Under the pieces are notes generated by a model. It ran no database searches, was not told the origin of the DNA, and worked only from the letters and a program-made list of their open reading frames with translations. This document shows, one piece after another, positions 38,910-47,595 of a stretch of 64,000 nucleotides of DNA. Numbering within the stretch: the first letter of the stretch is position 1; each line of letters starts with the position of its first letter. Made by a program: the position numbers and the translations under genes. Source of the stretch: Planctomycetia bacterium (GTDB lineage Bacteria > Planctomycetota > Planctomycetia > Pirellulales > JACPPG01); contig JACPPG010000020.1 of the NCBI GenBank assembly GCA_016191115.1, positions 1-64,000 of the forward strand, given 5' to 3'.

Positions 38910-39178
38910 TAGGATCGACCGAAAAATAACTTCCTGATTCTTTGACCCCTCACCCTGCCCTCTCCCGCAAGGGGCAGGGCCATTCTGTTTTTCAAAATGG
39001 CGAGGCGGGAAAATGGGACTGGCTCCGAGCATAAACAGCGCAGGTCCTTTCAGACCAACGTTGCGTCTCGGTGCCTGTCCCACTTTCCCGCCGGTGCGCC
39101 GCCGGCAAGCTTGAATCTGTGAACGGCCCTGCCGCAAGGGGCGAGGGCATTGAGGAGAAGTTATTTTTCGGTCGATCC
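38910..39178. repeat. Foldback element interrupted by a 157-bp element
   Basis: Arms 38910-38931 and 39157-39178 are perfect 22-bp inverted repeats (left arm starts GGATCGACCGAAAAATAACT). Between them is a GCCCTCTCCCGC.../GGGCGAGGGC hairpin, split by copy C of the 157-bp element. Removing that element and one 10-bp duplication restores a compact palindrome of about 100 bp, so the element jumped into an older foldback. Confidence 0.85.
38975..39131 (-). mobile_element. 157-bp foldback (MITE-like) element, copy C
   Basis: Inverse orientation relative to copies A and B. Starts CAGGGCC, ends GGCCCTG. It is flanked by perfect 10-bp direct repeats CCGCAAGGGG (38965-38974 and 39132-39141), a clear target-site duplication. 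Confidence 0.93.
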
Positions 39179-39188
39179 TTGCCGCGAT

Positions 39189-40742
39189 TCAGTCGCCTTG
39201 CCGAACGGCGATCACGTAGCCTTCGAGATTATCCACGATCTTGTATTCATGCGTGTCGAACAACGCCCGCATCAGTCGCAAGTAGTCGGGTGCGTCCGGC
39301 GCGAAGTTTGCCATCGCGTTTTTCAGGTGGTTGTGCTCGATAGCGATGACGTCGGGAGGATGTGCCACATAGTCTGCGAAAATGTTATCGAGTGATTCCG
39401 GCAGGATATCGCGCCACAGCGGTTGGAATTGGCTCACCCAACTGAACTTGTTCGCCGCCGGCAAGCGGGAGGCGAACTGGATCGACTCACAGCACATGGG
39501 GCCGCACACCATCAGGTTCGCGCCGGCAGGCGCCGCGCGGTCGACCGCCGCGGCGACGCGCTCGAGCTTCCAGTTCGACGGTTCCTTGTACGCTAACTGC
39601 ACGCGAACCCCCGCCGTCGGTATAAACGCAATCGCGAGGGCCGCCATTGACACCCAGGCCAGGGGTCGGTTGTCGCGTTCTAGCCGTTCGAGACCCAGGC
39701 CGATCAACAGCGCGACGTAAGGAAAGCAGTTTCCCCAATAGTGGATATACGCGCGCATGGGCAAGACGCAGCTTGCCAGCCCGACGACGAGCGCCGAAAC
39801 GACCAGCCATCGATATTGCCGCGACGCCGCCGCCACGCCCGCGAAGAACACGATCACGAACGGTAATGAGCCACGCCAGAGCATGATGGCCAGATCGATT
39901 ACGTCACGCATGCTTCCGATGGCCGCATACGCACGTGGGTACACGAACACCGTCCAGAAGTATTCGCGCCAATCGCAGAATCGGAGCACTAAACCCAATA
40001 TGAGCAGCCAGCCCACGAGCGCGCCTGCCACCATCGCGCCGATGCCCTTGAGCTTGTCCGCCCATCCGACGGGCGTCACGAGGACCGCCAGACCCGGTAT
40101 GACGCCGCACAGCACGATATTCTGCCGGATGTGGAATGCCGCGCAGGCAAACGCTCCGACGGCAAAGCACTGAGCAAGCGTGAAGGATTGCCGGCGGTAA
40201 ATCGACAGGGCAATCAGCACGTTGCCCGTGACGAACAAGTTGGCGAAGTGCTCGGTGGATGGCCAGCTATAGCCGTATTCCGTCAGCGGAAACACCGCTA
40301 TGAACATCGCGGCACCCAGCGCGGCCACTTTGTGTCGGCGAAAAGCATACGCGAATAGCGCAGCCTGCGTTGCGATGAGCACTGCGCTAAAGCACATCAC
40401 GGCGGAGTACGACCGCGGCACAAAAAGCTGCGGCAACGCGTACATCAGAATGCCCAGCGGTGGCTTGTCCTGCCAGACATCCAGGTAGAGGCGCTTGCCG
40501 GCCAGTACGTCTTTGGCCAGCGCCGCGTAGATGAACGGATCGCCGTCGACGGCCTGCCGCGCGGTGAATTCGTAAATCCACACAATGGCGCCCAAGACCA
40601 CCACGAGCGCCACGCACCACAAGGCGTTGCTCCATGGGAGCCGGCTTGCCGCCTTAACAGCCCCGGACACGCGACCCTGCGCGACGTCGCCGCGCGCGGG
40701 GCCACGTGGATCGGCATGAGTGGATTGCCCGTCGCGGATCAC
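39189..40742 (-). CDS. Multi-pass membrane glycosyltransferase-like protein, paralogue 1
   Basis: A 517-residue membrane protein with about ten hydrophobic spans and an outer loop near the start (DGDPFIYAALAKDVLAGKRLY) containing an acidic pair, the arrangement of GT-C/ArnT-like lipid-linked sugar transferases (glycosyltransferase 39/83 type). It has 'W-Q/M-DKPPL' (WQDKPPLGILMYALPQL) after the first span, the hallmark of this superfamily. The C-terminal 120 residues form a soluble domain. A paralogue, clearly similar along its whole length, ends 20 bp upstream of its GTG start, so the two are tandem duplicates. Sugar donor and acceptor unknown. The GTG start at 40742 is uncertain. Confidence 0.8.
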   Translation of the reverse strand: MIRDGQSTHADPRGPARGDVAQGRVSGAVKAASRLPWSNALWCVALVVVLGAIVWIYEFTARQAVDGDPFIYAALAKDVLAGKRLYLDVWQDKPPLGILMYALPQLFVPRSYSAVMCFSAVLIATQAALFAYAFRRHKVAALGAAMFIAVFPLTEYGYSWPSTEHFANLFVTGNVLIALSIYRRQSFTLAQCFAVGAFACAAFHIRQNIVLCGVIPGLAVLVTPVGWADKLKGIGAMVAGALVGWLLILGLVLRFCDWREYFWTVFVYPRAYAAIGSMRDVIDLAIMLWRGSLPFVIVFFAGVAAASRQYRWLVVSALVVGLASCVLPMRAYIHYWGNCFPYVALLIGLGLERLERDNRPLAWVSMAALAIAFIPTAGVRVQLAYKEPSNWKLERVAAAVDRAAPAGANLMVCGPMCCESIQFASRLPAANKFSWVSQFQPLWRDILPESLDNIFADYVAHPPDVIAIEHNHLKNAMANFAPDAPDYLRLMRALFDTHEYKIVDNLEGYVIAVRQGD

Positions 40743-40761
40743 GTTCTTGCTCTCTCGGCCG

Positions 40762-42363
40762 CTACCGTGGTTGTTCTTCCTGATTTCCGCCCGCGTGCGG
40801 TTGCCTGACCAGGACGGCGTAGCCCTCGGCCGTCGGCAGGCGCCGAAACCGATGTTCGTCCAACAGCGATCTCATCAGGCGGACGTACGCCACTTCGCCG
40901 GGCGACCCATCGCGGGCTTGGGCCGCATCGAGGACTCCTTGCTCGATGATGATCGCGTCCGGCGGATGCGCCAGGTAGTCCGCGAAGATCGCGTCGATTG
41001 GCTTGGGCAGCATGTCCACCCAGGGAGGCTGAAGCTGAAACATCATGCAGAACGTGTTCGGGGCCGGCAAGCGGGAGGCAAATTGGATCGCCTCCCACCC
41101 TTCGGGGCCGCACACCGACAGCGTGGCATCGGGCGGGGCCATGCGATCGATGGCCTCGGCCACCTTGAGAAACGTCAAATAGGTCGGATCGGCGTAGGCC
41201 GTGTACATCCGCGTAGCGGCGCCGACCGTCGATCCGACGGCGAGGGCGGCGGCCAACGACCACGTCAAGCGTAGATCGATTCTTGCGATCCGCTCGAGCG
41301 CCAAGCCGATGAAAAGCGTGATATACGGAAACGTGCTGACGCAGTAGTGGCCTAACCCGTGCATGGGCGCAATGCAACTGATGGCGCCGGCGACAAGAGC
41401 CGAAGCCACGAGCGGCCAGAACCGCCCGTATGCGGCGACCGACGCGAACAGCACGACGAGAAACGGCAAGGCCCCCTGGGAAACGAAGGTCAAAAGCAGG
41501 CTCGTGCTGCTGATCCGACCGGCCGCGACATAGGAGAAAGGATAGCGGAACACCGTCCAAAAATACCCGTCCAGGTCCCCCAGCCAGGCGACGAGCGCCA
41601 AAACGGCACCTGCCATCACTGCGGCGCCGGCCAGTATCGCGCCGCACGCCGCCAGCTTCTCCTTGGCAGGCCGTGGCGCAAGCAGCACGGCCACCGCGGG
41701 CACGAGTCCGCTGACGACCGTGTGCTGGCGAATATGAAACGTCGCGCACGCCAGCGCGCCGACGCCGAAACATTGCCACAGCGAGAACCGGCCCCTGCGC
41801 GTGATAGCCAGGGCCACAAGCACGCACCCGGTGACGAATAGGTTCGAAAAATGCTCTGTCGACGGCCACAGAAAGTCCAACGTGGTGAAGGGATAGAAAG
41901 CGATAAATGTGACGCACCCGACGATCGCCGCCGTGCATTGCCGGAACGCCCACGCGAAAAGCGCCGCTTGCACGGCGATTGTAATTCCGCAGAAGAGCGC
42001 GATCGCGCCGTACGAGCGCGGCGCAACCAGTTGCGGCGCCGCGTACGCTAAAATGGCCAACGGCGGCTTGTCCATCCATGCTTCCGCGTACAGCCGTTTG
42101 CCCGACACGACCTCCTTGGCAATCTCGGCGTAGACGAACGCGTCGCGGTTGGCGACCTGCCGCGCCGCGTGGAAGTACATCGTCGGAACCACCACGAGCA
42201 GACAGCCGATCCCCGGCATCAGCCAGCGAATCGGAAGTGGGCGATCGCTATCGGCGGAACCGGGATCGCCGCTCGCCACTTGCCCCAGGACACTCGCGCG
42301 GCGCGACTGCTTTGGCGCCGCGCCGCGCGCGTCCTGGTCGCCGCGCCTGGTATTGCGAAGCAT
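40762..42363 (-). CDS. Multi-pass membrane glycosyltransferase-like protein, paralogue 2
   Basis: A 533-residue paralogue of the adjacent protein: AFVYAEIAKEVVSGKRLY, WMDKPPLAILAYAAPQL, WPSTEHFSNLFVTG, CATFHIRQ, PIDAIFADYLAHPPDAI and a C-terminal LMRSLLDEHRF segment correspond position by position. It has similar topology and the same GT-C acidic/WxDKPP motifs. The ATG at 42363 is taken because the upstream in-frame sequence belongs to the wreck of a third paralogue rather than to this gene; no ribosome site is clear. Transcribed first in the pair. Together they probably add sugars to lipid-linked or protein acceptors on the outer face of the membrane. Confidence 0.82.
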   Translation of the reverse strand: MLRNTRRGDQDARGAAPKQSRRASVLGQVASGDPGSADSDRPLPIRWLMPGIGCLLVVVPTMYFHAARQVANRDAFVYAEIAKEVVSGKRLYAEAWMDKPPLAILAYAAPQLVAPRSYGAIALFCGITIAVQAALFAWAFRQCTAAIVGCVTFIAFYPFTTLDFLWPSTEHFSNLFVTGCVLVALAITRRGRFSLWQCFGVGALACATFHIRQHTVVSGLVPAVAVLLAPRPAKEKLAACGAILAGAAVMAGAVLALVAWLGDLDGYFWTVFRYPFSYVAAGRISSTSLLLTFVSQGALPFLVVLFASVAAYGRFWPLVASALVAGAISCIAPMHGLGHYCVSTFPYITLFIGLALERIARIDLRLTWSLAAALAVGSTVGAATRMYTAYADPTYLTFLKVAEAIDRMAPPDATLSVCGPEGWEAIQFASRLPAPNTFCMMFQLQPPWVDMLPKPIDAIFADYLAHPPDAIIIEQGVLDAAQARDGSPGEVAYVRLMRSLLDEHRFRRLPTAEGYAVLVRQPHAGGNQEEQPR

Positions 42364-42425
42364 GTCGAAGCCCGCACCGGGCCCCCAGCCGAAATCCGAG
42401 AAACGCCTGACGCCAGGTGACGATT

Positions 42426-42678
42426 CTAGTCTGGCCGGCGGCCGGGAGGCACCACCCGCGTTCCTGGATTCACGGGCAGAAAGTCGCTCGGCGTTCCCGG
42501 CGGGCCGCGCACCGCGATGATATAGCCGTTCACCGTCGCCGCATGGCGGTAGGCTGGCCGGCCAGCCGACGCACCAGGGCCATGAACTCGGGCGCGTCTG
42601 GGCGGCTCGGCAGGAGTCTCGCCCTCCCAATCGTGTCCAAACGCGCGCTCAACCCGCGGTCCATCGCAACCGCGACGC
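42426..42678 (-). pseudogene. Remnant of a third glycosyltransferase-like paralogue (C-terminal end)
   Basis: Upstream of paralogue 2 the minus strand encodes PDAPEFMALVRRLAGQP and, after a single frameshift, YRHAATVNGYIIAVRGPPG. These match the C-termini of the two intact neighbours (PDAPDYLRLMRALF...GYVIAVRQGD and LMRSLLDEHRF...GYAVLVRQ). A 27-bp GGCTCGGC-type repeat (42603-42628) interrupts it in frame, and copy D of the 157-bp element with its 10-bp duplication bounds it upstream. Evidence is firm from 42426 to 42598 and weaker further upstream. It is broken by shift and insertion and is not expected to make a working protein. Confidence 0.7.
42603..42628 (+). repeat. Dispersed GGCTCGGCGGGAGCC-type repeat, copy 3
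   Basis: Third copy of the unit at 369-397 and 740-766, with GGCAGGAGTC. Here it interrupts the paralogue-3 remnant by nine codons without shifting the frame. Confidence 0.65.
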
Positions 42679-42835
42679 CAGGGCCATTCTGTTTTTCAAA
42701 ATGGCGAGGCGGGAAAATGGGACTGGCTCCGAGCATAAACAGCGCAAGCCCTTTCAGACCAACGTTTCGTCTCGGTGCCTGTCCCACTTTCCCGCCGGTG
42801 CGCCGCCAGCAAGCTTAAATCTGTGAACGGCCCTG
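42679..42835 (-). mobile_element. 157-bp foldback (MITE-like) element, copy D
   Basis: Same orientation and near-identical sequence to copy C. Flanked by perfect 10-bp direct repeats ACCGCGACGC at 42669-42678 and 42836-42845, a second clear target-site duplication. Lies directly upstream of the ceramidase-like gene and in the paralogue-3 remnant. The gap 42364-42922 contains only this element and the remnant. Confidence 0.93.
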
Positions 42836-42922
42836 ACCGCGACGCCCGCCATATGGCGTTCGATAGTACGCCCGAGTATAGTCGAGCGTTTGCGGCAAGG
42901 GGCATTAAGCGGGGGAATATCC

Positions 42923-44326
42923 ATGACGAGCATGAGTACTTCGACGGCGTGCGCACGGCGAACGATCCGATCTCGGCTTTGGACGGCCGCGGTGCTGGCT
43001 GTCGCGTCCGGGCTGGTTGGCACGGCCGCCGCGCGGACCGATGACAAGTCACAGCCGCCTGACGCCAAACGATTCGCCGTGGGCGTCGCCACGCGCGACG
43101 TGACGCCCAAGGCTCCGACGCCCATGTGGGGTTACGGCGCCCGCCATGCGGCGCTGTCGAAGGGCACGATGGACCCGCTCATGGCCAAGGCGATTGTGAT
43201 TCACGCGGGCGATCAGAAGCTGGCCATCGTCGGCACGGACCTGGGGCGCGGTCCGACGCAGGCCATGATGGCCAAGATCCGCTCCGAGCTACAGTCGAAG
43301 GCCGGCATCGAGCACGTCATGATTAGCGGCAGCCATTCGCACCATGGCCCGGTGATCGAGCTGGTGGATCGCGAGGGTTTCGGCCGCGGCACGTTCGACG
43401 GCGCGGTGGAATACAGCAAGCAACTGCCGGACCTGTTGATCGAGGCCATCCTCGAGGCCGACGGGGCCGTGAAGCCCGCCAAGCTCGGCGTTGCCACCAA
43501 ATCGATCAACTACAACCGCAACCGCCACAGCAAGCGCGTTCCCAAGGCCACCGAGCCGATGCTGGCCGTGATGCGCTTCGACGGCGACGACGGCAAGCCA
43601 ATTGCCGTTCTAGTGAACTTCGCAGCGCATCCGACAATGATTGACGGCGCGATCCTACAATTCTCGGCCGACTATCCGGGCGCGATGAAGAAGAAAGTCG
43701 AACAAGAGCTGTCGACGCATTGCGTCTTCATGCAAGGCTCCGCCGGCGACATGAGCGCCAATCCGCCCCCGGGCACGAGCGGGCACGTCGCCTTCGGCGA
43801 GTCGCTCGCCGACCAGGTGCTCGAGCTGGCCCGCTCGATCGAGACCGCTAAGCCCGAGCGGCCGGGCATCCGCGGCAAGGTCGACCACATGCGGTTCGCC
43901 TCGCGGGTTAACTTCTCCAATCCGCTCTTGGTGGCCGGATACGGCCGGGCCTTCTTCCCGGAGCTGGTGCAATGCTTCATGGAGGAGTGGCGCGAGGGGG
44001 TTACCCCTGAGTTGGTGACGGTGCTGTTGAACGAGGAGATCGCGCTGGTGGGCGCCTCGGGCGAGTTTTTTGCGAACCACTCGAACCGGTTGAAGGAGCG
44101 GTCTTACGTTCCACACACGTTGTTCTTCGGATACTGCAACGGTCACCACATGTACTTCCCCACGATCGAAGCCGTGAGCGAAGGGGGGTACGGGGCCGAC
44201 CAGACCGTGTCTCCCGTGGAGATCGGCGCGGGCGAGCGGATGATGAATCAGGCGCTAGTGAATATCTACGCGCTCTTGGGCAAGTTTCCGGCTCCCAAGG
44301 CGAACAAGGAATCCGCCGGTCCGTAA
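42923..44326 (+). CDS. Neutral/alkaline ceramidase-like exported protein
   Basis: A 467-residue protein with a signal-like N-terminus (RLWTAAVLAVASGLVGTAAA) and the start of the neutral/alkaline non-lysosomal ceramidase domain: FAVGVATRDVTPKAPTPMWGYG, IVGTDLGRGP, VMISGSHSHHGP (with metal-binding His), VNFAAHPT and GSAGDMSANPPPG. The C-terminal immunoglobulin-like domain of true ceramidases is not evident; the protein ends with Pro/Lys-rich sequence. Relatives cleave the amide bond of ceramides or similar lipids; in planctomycetes the true substrate is unproven. The ATG at 42923 has GGGGGA 6 bp upstream. Copies D and E of the 157-bp element flank it on both sides. Confidence 0.88.
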   Translation: MTSMSTSTACARRTIRSRLWTAAVLAVASGLVGTAAARTDDKSQPPDAKRFAVGVATRDVTPKAPTPMWGYGARHAALSKGTMDPLMAKAIVIHAGDQKLAIVGTDLGRGPTQAMMAKIRSELQSKAGIEHVMISGSHSHHGPVIELVDREGFGRGTFDGAVEYSKQLPDLLIEAILEADGAVKPAKLGVATKSINYNRNRHSKRVPKATEPMLAVMRFDGDDGKPIAVLVNFAAHPTMIDGAILQFSADYPGAMKKKVEQELSTHCVFMQGSAGDMSANPPPGTSGHVAFGESLADQVLELARSIETAKPERPGIRGKVDHMRFASRVNFSNPLLVAGYGRAFFPELVQCFMEEWREGVTPELVTVLLNEEIALVGASGEFFANHSNRLKERSYVPHTLFFGYCNGHHMYFPTIEAVSEGGYGADQTVSPVEIGAGERMMNQALVNIYALLGKFPAPKANKESAGP

Positions 44327-44385
44327 GGCTGATAGCCGTGCCAACCGGCGCATTCGGCCCCCGGCCTTCCCGAAGGTGGGGCTGC

Positions 44386-44522
44386 CAGGGCCATTCTGTT
44401 TTTCAAAATGGCGAGGCGGGAAAATGGGACTGGCTCCGAGCATAAACAGCGCAAGTCCTTTCAGACCAACGTTGCGTCTCGGTGCCTGTCCCACTTTCCC
44501 GCCGGTGCGCCGCCGGCAAGCT
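44386..44522 (-). mobile_element. 157-bp foldback (MITE-like) element, copy E (truncated)
   Basis: Begins CAGGGCC like copies C and D but stops after about 137 bp, losing the last 20 bp including the GGCCCTG end. No direct repeat is left, so its insertion site cannot be checked. Lies between the ceramidase-like and protease genes (44327-44646 otherwise holds no gene). Confidence 0.85.
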
Positions 44523-44646
44523 CCCTTTCCCGCGTGTCCGACGCCTTGTTAAAATGGGATATATCTATGCACCGTCGCGGTGCCGTCCGCGCGTCGTCAC
44601 CCCCCACGCTCGCCAGCTTCACCTCTTCGATAAGGGAACCAGCGCA

Positions 44647-47340
44647 ATGACCAAGCACGGTCGCATCGTCGGGCTCTGTTTCGCTCTCTTGGCCTCTCTA
44701 GCAATCGCTTCCGCGGCGCGGGCCGACGAAGACAAGGACAAGGATAAGGACAAGCCCGCCGAAGCCGCCAAGAGCGACAAGCCGGCCCCCAAGCCCAAGT
44801 TCCCCCCTTACGCCGACGTGCTGAAGGACGCCAAGCCGATCGACGGGCTCATCAAGCTCCACCACAAAGGCAACCAGGTGTACGCCGAGCTCACGAGCGG
44901 CCAGTTGGACCGCGATTTCATCATCTTGATCTCGATCGCCCGCGGCATCGGCGAGGCCCCGTTGATCGGCGGCATGAGCTGGGGCTTCGGCGACGACTGG
45001 CTGTGGCAGTTCCGTCGTGTCGACGACAACATCCACGTCGTCCGTCGCAACGTCCGCTTCAAGGCGGCCAGCGGCAGCCCGGAAGAGCGGGCCGTCAAGC
45101 TCGCCTACACCGACAGCATTCTCTTTAGCCTGCCGATCGCCACGATCGGCCCGTCGGGCGGCCTGGTCGTGGACCTGACGCCGGTCTTCATGAGCGATTT
45201 GCCGCAAATCTCGCGGATGATGCCGGGCTTCTCGTTTGTTCCCAATCGATCGACGTGGGTTTTGTCGGAAAAGCCACTTCCGGATAACGTCGAGCTGGAG
45301 GTCGCCGCCACATACGCCTCGGGTGGGTTCTTTTCGTTCGAGACCGTCCCGGATACCCGCGGCGCCACGATCAACGTGCACTACTCGATCAGCCTGTTGC
45401 CGCAGACGGGCTACCAGCCGCGGCTGGCGGACGACCGCGTGGGGCACTTCCTGACGGTGATCAAGGACTTCTCCAAGAAATCGGACGAGGACCGCTTCAT
45501 TCGCTACATCAACCGCTGGGACTTGCAGAAGGCCGATCCGTCGGCCGAGATGTCGCCCCCCAAGCGGCCCATCGTCTTCTGGGTCGAGAAGACCGTGCCT
45601 TACAAGTTCCGCAAGCCGATCAGCGACGGCATCCTCGAATGGAACAAGGCCTTCGAGAAGGCCGGCTTCGTCAACGCTATCGAGGTCCGGCAGCAGCCCG
45701 ACAAGGCCGACTGGGACCCGGAGGACATCAACTACAACACGTTCCGCTGGATCACCTCGGGCGCCGGCTTCGCCATGGGACCCAGCCGCGTGAATCCGAT
45801 CACGGGCCAGATCCTGGACGCGGACATTATTTTCGACGCCGACTTTATCCAGTTCTGGAAGCGCGAGTACGAAAACTTCACGACCGACAGCATCGCCGCG
45901 CTCACCGGCGGGCCATTGGACCTCAAGGAATACGAAGCGCAGCTCTCTAAAGTGCCCGAGCACGTGCGGCACAGCTATCTGTGCCGCTGCGAGCTGCACA
46001 ACGGCATGGCCCGCGAGTTCGCGCTGGGCGCCGTCGCCCTGGCCGCCCGCACCTTGGGACCCGAAACGGCCAAGGAGCAGGAAAAGATGGTCATGCAGGG
46101 CTTGAAGGAAGTGACCATGCACGAGGTGGGGCACACGCTCGGACTGCGGCACAACTTCAAGTCCAGCACCGCCCATTCGCTCAAGGACGTCAACGACCCG
46201 GAAAAGACTAAGGACGTCGGCCTCACGGCGTCGGTGATGGACTACTCGCCGGCCAACATCGTCGGCAAGGATTTCAAGCAGCACAATTACTTTTCGGACA
46301 CGATTGGCCCTTACGACATCTGGGCGATCGAGTACGCGTACAAGCCGTTCTCAGGCGGGACCGAGGGGGAAGTGGCCGAGCTGAAGAAGATCGCCACCCG
46401 CTCGGCCGAGCCGATGCTGGCCTACGCCACCGACGAGGACACGCGCGGGATCGACCCCGATCCGTACACCAACAGGTACGACCTGGGCAACGATCCGGTC
46501 GAGTACGCCAAGGACCGCACGAAGCTGATCTCGGAGTTGTGGCCCGGGCTGGTCGACCGCGTGACCGCCAGCGGCGACGGGTACGAGCGGGCCCGCCAGG
46601 CCTTCGGCATCCTGCTGGGGAACTATGGGCGGGCGGTGTTCTTCGCCTCGCGGCTGGTGGGGGGCGTGAGCGTCAACCGCGACCACAAGGGGGACCCGAA
46701 CGGCCGCCCGCCGTTCGTGGTCGTGCCGGTCGCCAAGCAGCGCGAGGCGCTGGGGCTGCTGGAGCAGCAGGTCCTCAGCGACAAGCCGTTCAGCTTCCCG
46801 CCGGAGCTGTACAACCGCCTGGCGTCGAGCCGATGGAGCCACTGGGGGAGCGACATGCCCTTCCGCACCGACTACGCCGTGCACGACGTGATCTCGATGT
46901 GGCAGGCGCGCATCCTGTCGCAGTTGCTATCGCCGTTAACACTCGAGCGATTGCACGACACCGAGTTGGAGGTGCCCGCCGACCAAGACGCGCTGACGGC
47001 GGCCGAGTTGCTCTCGCGGCTCACGAGCGCGATCTTCTCGGAGGTCGACCAGATGGCGCCGGGCGAGTACACCAATCGCAAGCCAGCCGTCAGCAGCCTG
47101 CGGCGCAACCTGCAACGGATTTACCTCAAGCGGCTGTCGGCGATCGCGCTCGGGCAATCGGGCGCTCCGCAGGACTGCCAGACCGTGGCCTTCGCCGAAT
47201 TGGTCGGCTTGCGCGACAAAATCAAGGGGCGCCTGGATGCCGGCCTGAAGCTCGACACCTATAGCCGGGCCCACCTGATGGAAACGTCAGAGCGGATCCA
47301 GAAGGTGCTCGATTCGCGCCTGGTGTCGTCGACTCCGTGA
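44647..47340 (+). CDS. Large exported zinc metalloprotease (DUF5117/DUF5118-type)
   Basis: An 897-residue protein. Signal peptide at about 1-26 (IVGLCFALLASLAIASAARA), then a Lys/Asp/Pro-rich linker. Zinc site HEVGHTLGLRHNF at about 492-504, a gluzincin-like HExxH with a following HN. It has the domain plan DUF5118 - DUF5117 - metalloprotease - DUF4953-like found in a family of large bacterial proteases. Later segments include DYSPANIVGKDF and IGPYDIWAIEYAYKPF. The substrate is unknown. The ATG at 44647 has AGGGA upstream; the frame is open further up, but that part is copy E of the 157-bp element, so an earlier start would be an artefact. Confidence 0.9.
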   Translation: MTKHGRIVGLCFALLASLAIASAARADEDKDKDKDKPAEAAKSDKPAPKPKFPPYADVLKDAKPIDGLIKLHHKGNQVYAELTSGQLDRDFIILISIARGIGEAPLIGGMSWGFGDDWLWQFRRVDDNIHVVRRNVRFKAASGSPEERAVKLAYTDSILFSLPIATIGPSGGLVVDLTPVFMSDLPQISRMMPGFSFVPNRSTWVLSEKPLPDNVELEVAATYASGGFFSFETVPDTRGATINVHYSISLLPQTGYQPRLADDRVGHFLTVIKDFSKKSDEDRFIRYINRWDLQKADPSAEMSPPKRPIVFWVEKTVPYKFRKPISDGILEWNKAFEKAGFVNAIEVRQQPDKADWDPEDINYNTFRWITSGAGFAMGPSRVNPITGQILDADIIFDADFIQFWKREYENFTTDSIAALTGGPLDLKEYEAQLSKVPEHVRHSYLCRCELHNGMAREFALGAVALAARTLGPETAKEQEKMVMQGLKEVTMHEVGHTLGLRHNFKSSTAHSLKDVNDPEKTKDVGLTASVMDYSPANIVGKDFKQHNYFSDTIGPYDIWAIEYAYKPFSGGTEGEVAELKKIATRSAEPMLAYATDEDTRGIDPDPYTNRYDLGNDPVEYAKDRTKLISELWPGLVDRVTASGDGYERARQAFGILLGNYGRAVFFASRLVGGVSVNRDHKGDPNGRPPFVVVPVAKQREALGLLEQQVLSDKPFSFPPELYNRLASSRWSHWGSDMPFRTDYAVHDVISMWQARILSQLLSPLTLERLHDTELEVPADQDALTAAELLSRLTSAIFSEVDQMAPGEYTNRKPAVSSLRRNLQRIYLKRLSAIALGQSGAPQDCQTVAFAELVGLRDKIKGRLDAGLKLDTYSRAHLMETSERIQKVLDSRLVSSTP

Positions 47341-47380
47341 GAAGGGTAGGCGGTTAGCCGCCGCGGCCACGCGGCGCAAC

Positions 47381-47442
47381 GTAGGGTGTCCTTTGGACAC
47401 CGAATGGACATCCCGTCGCCGGTGCGCGAGAGCGCATCCTAC
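47381..47442. repeat. GTAGGGTGC-type palindromic repeat, copy 2
   Basis: GTAGGGTGTCC on the left and GAGCGCATCCTAC on the right, related to 31216-31292. A partial third unit (GGTGCGCATGGCGCATCCTAC) ends near 47571. Together they fill the gap before the P-II gene. Confidence 0.55.
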
Positions 47443-47595
47443 GGCAATCGTGCCGGGGGCACGCAGGGCTGTTTTTTCTTCGCCGCGCGGCTATCGTTAG
47501 GTGTGCGGGGCGAGCCTCGGTTCGCCCGCCTTCGAACATGGTGCGCATGGCGCATCCTACAAGCCGAAGTCCCGCCGTCGAACGCCAAAACGCGC

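Noticed and set aside
38724..39137. A 137-codon minus-strand frame upstream of the XRE regulator
   Set aside because: It is composed of the 157-bp element and foldback DNA; it is not a gene.
42364..42630. N-terminal extension of glycosyltransferase-like paralogue 2
   Set aside because: The open frame upstream of 42363 runs in a different frame through the remnant of a third paralogue and does not resemble the start of the family.
44482..44646. Upstream in-frame extension of the zinc protease (first 55 codons)
   Set aside because: The early start lies inside copy E of the 157-bp mobile element and there is no protein homology there; a signal peptide and ribosome site fit the ATG at 44647.
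47386..47595. 70-codon N-terminal extension of the P-II protein
   Set aside because: It is made of GTAGGGTGC-type repeat DNA; P-II proteins start at KLIIAIIQ.
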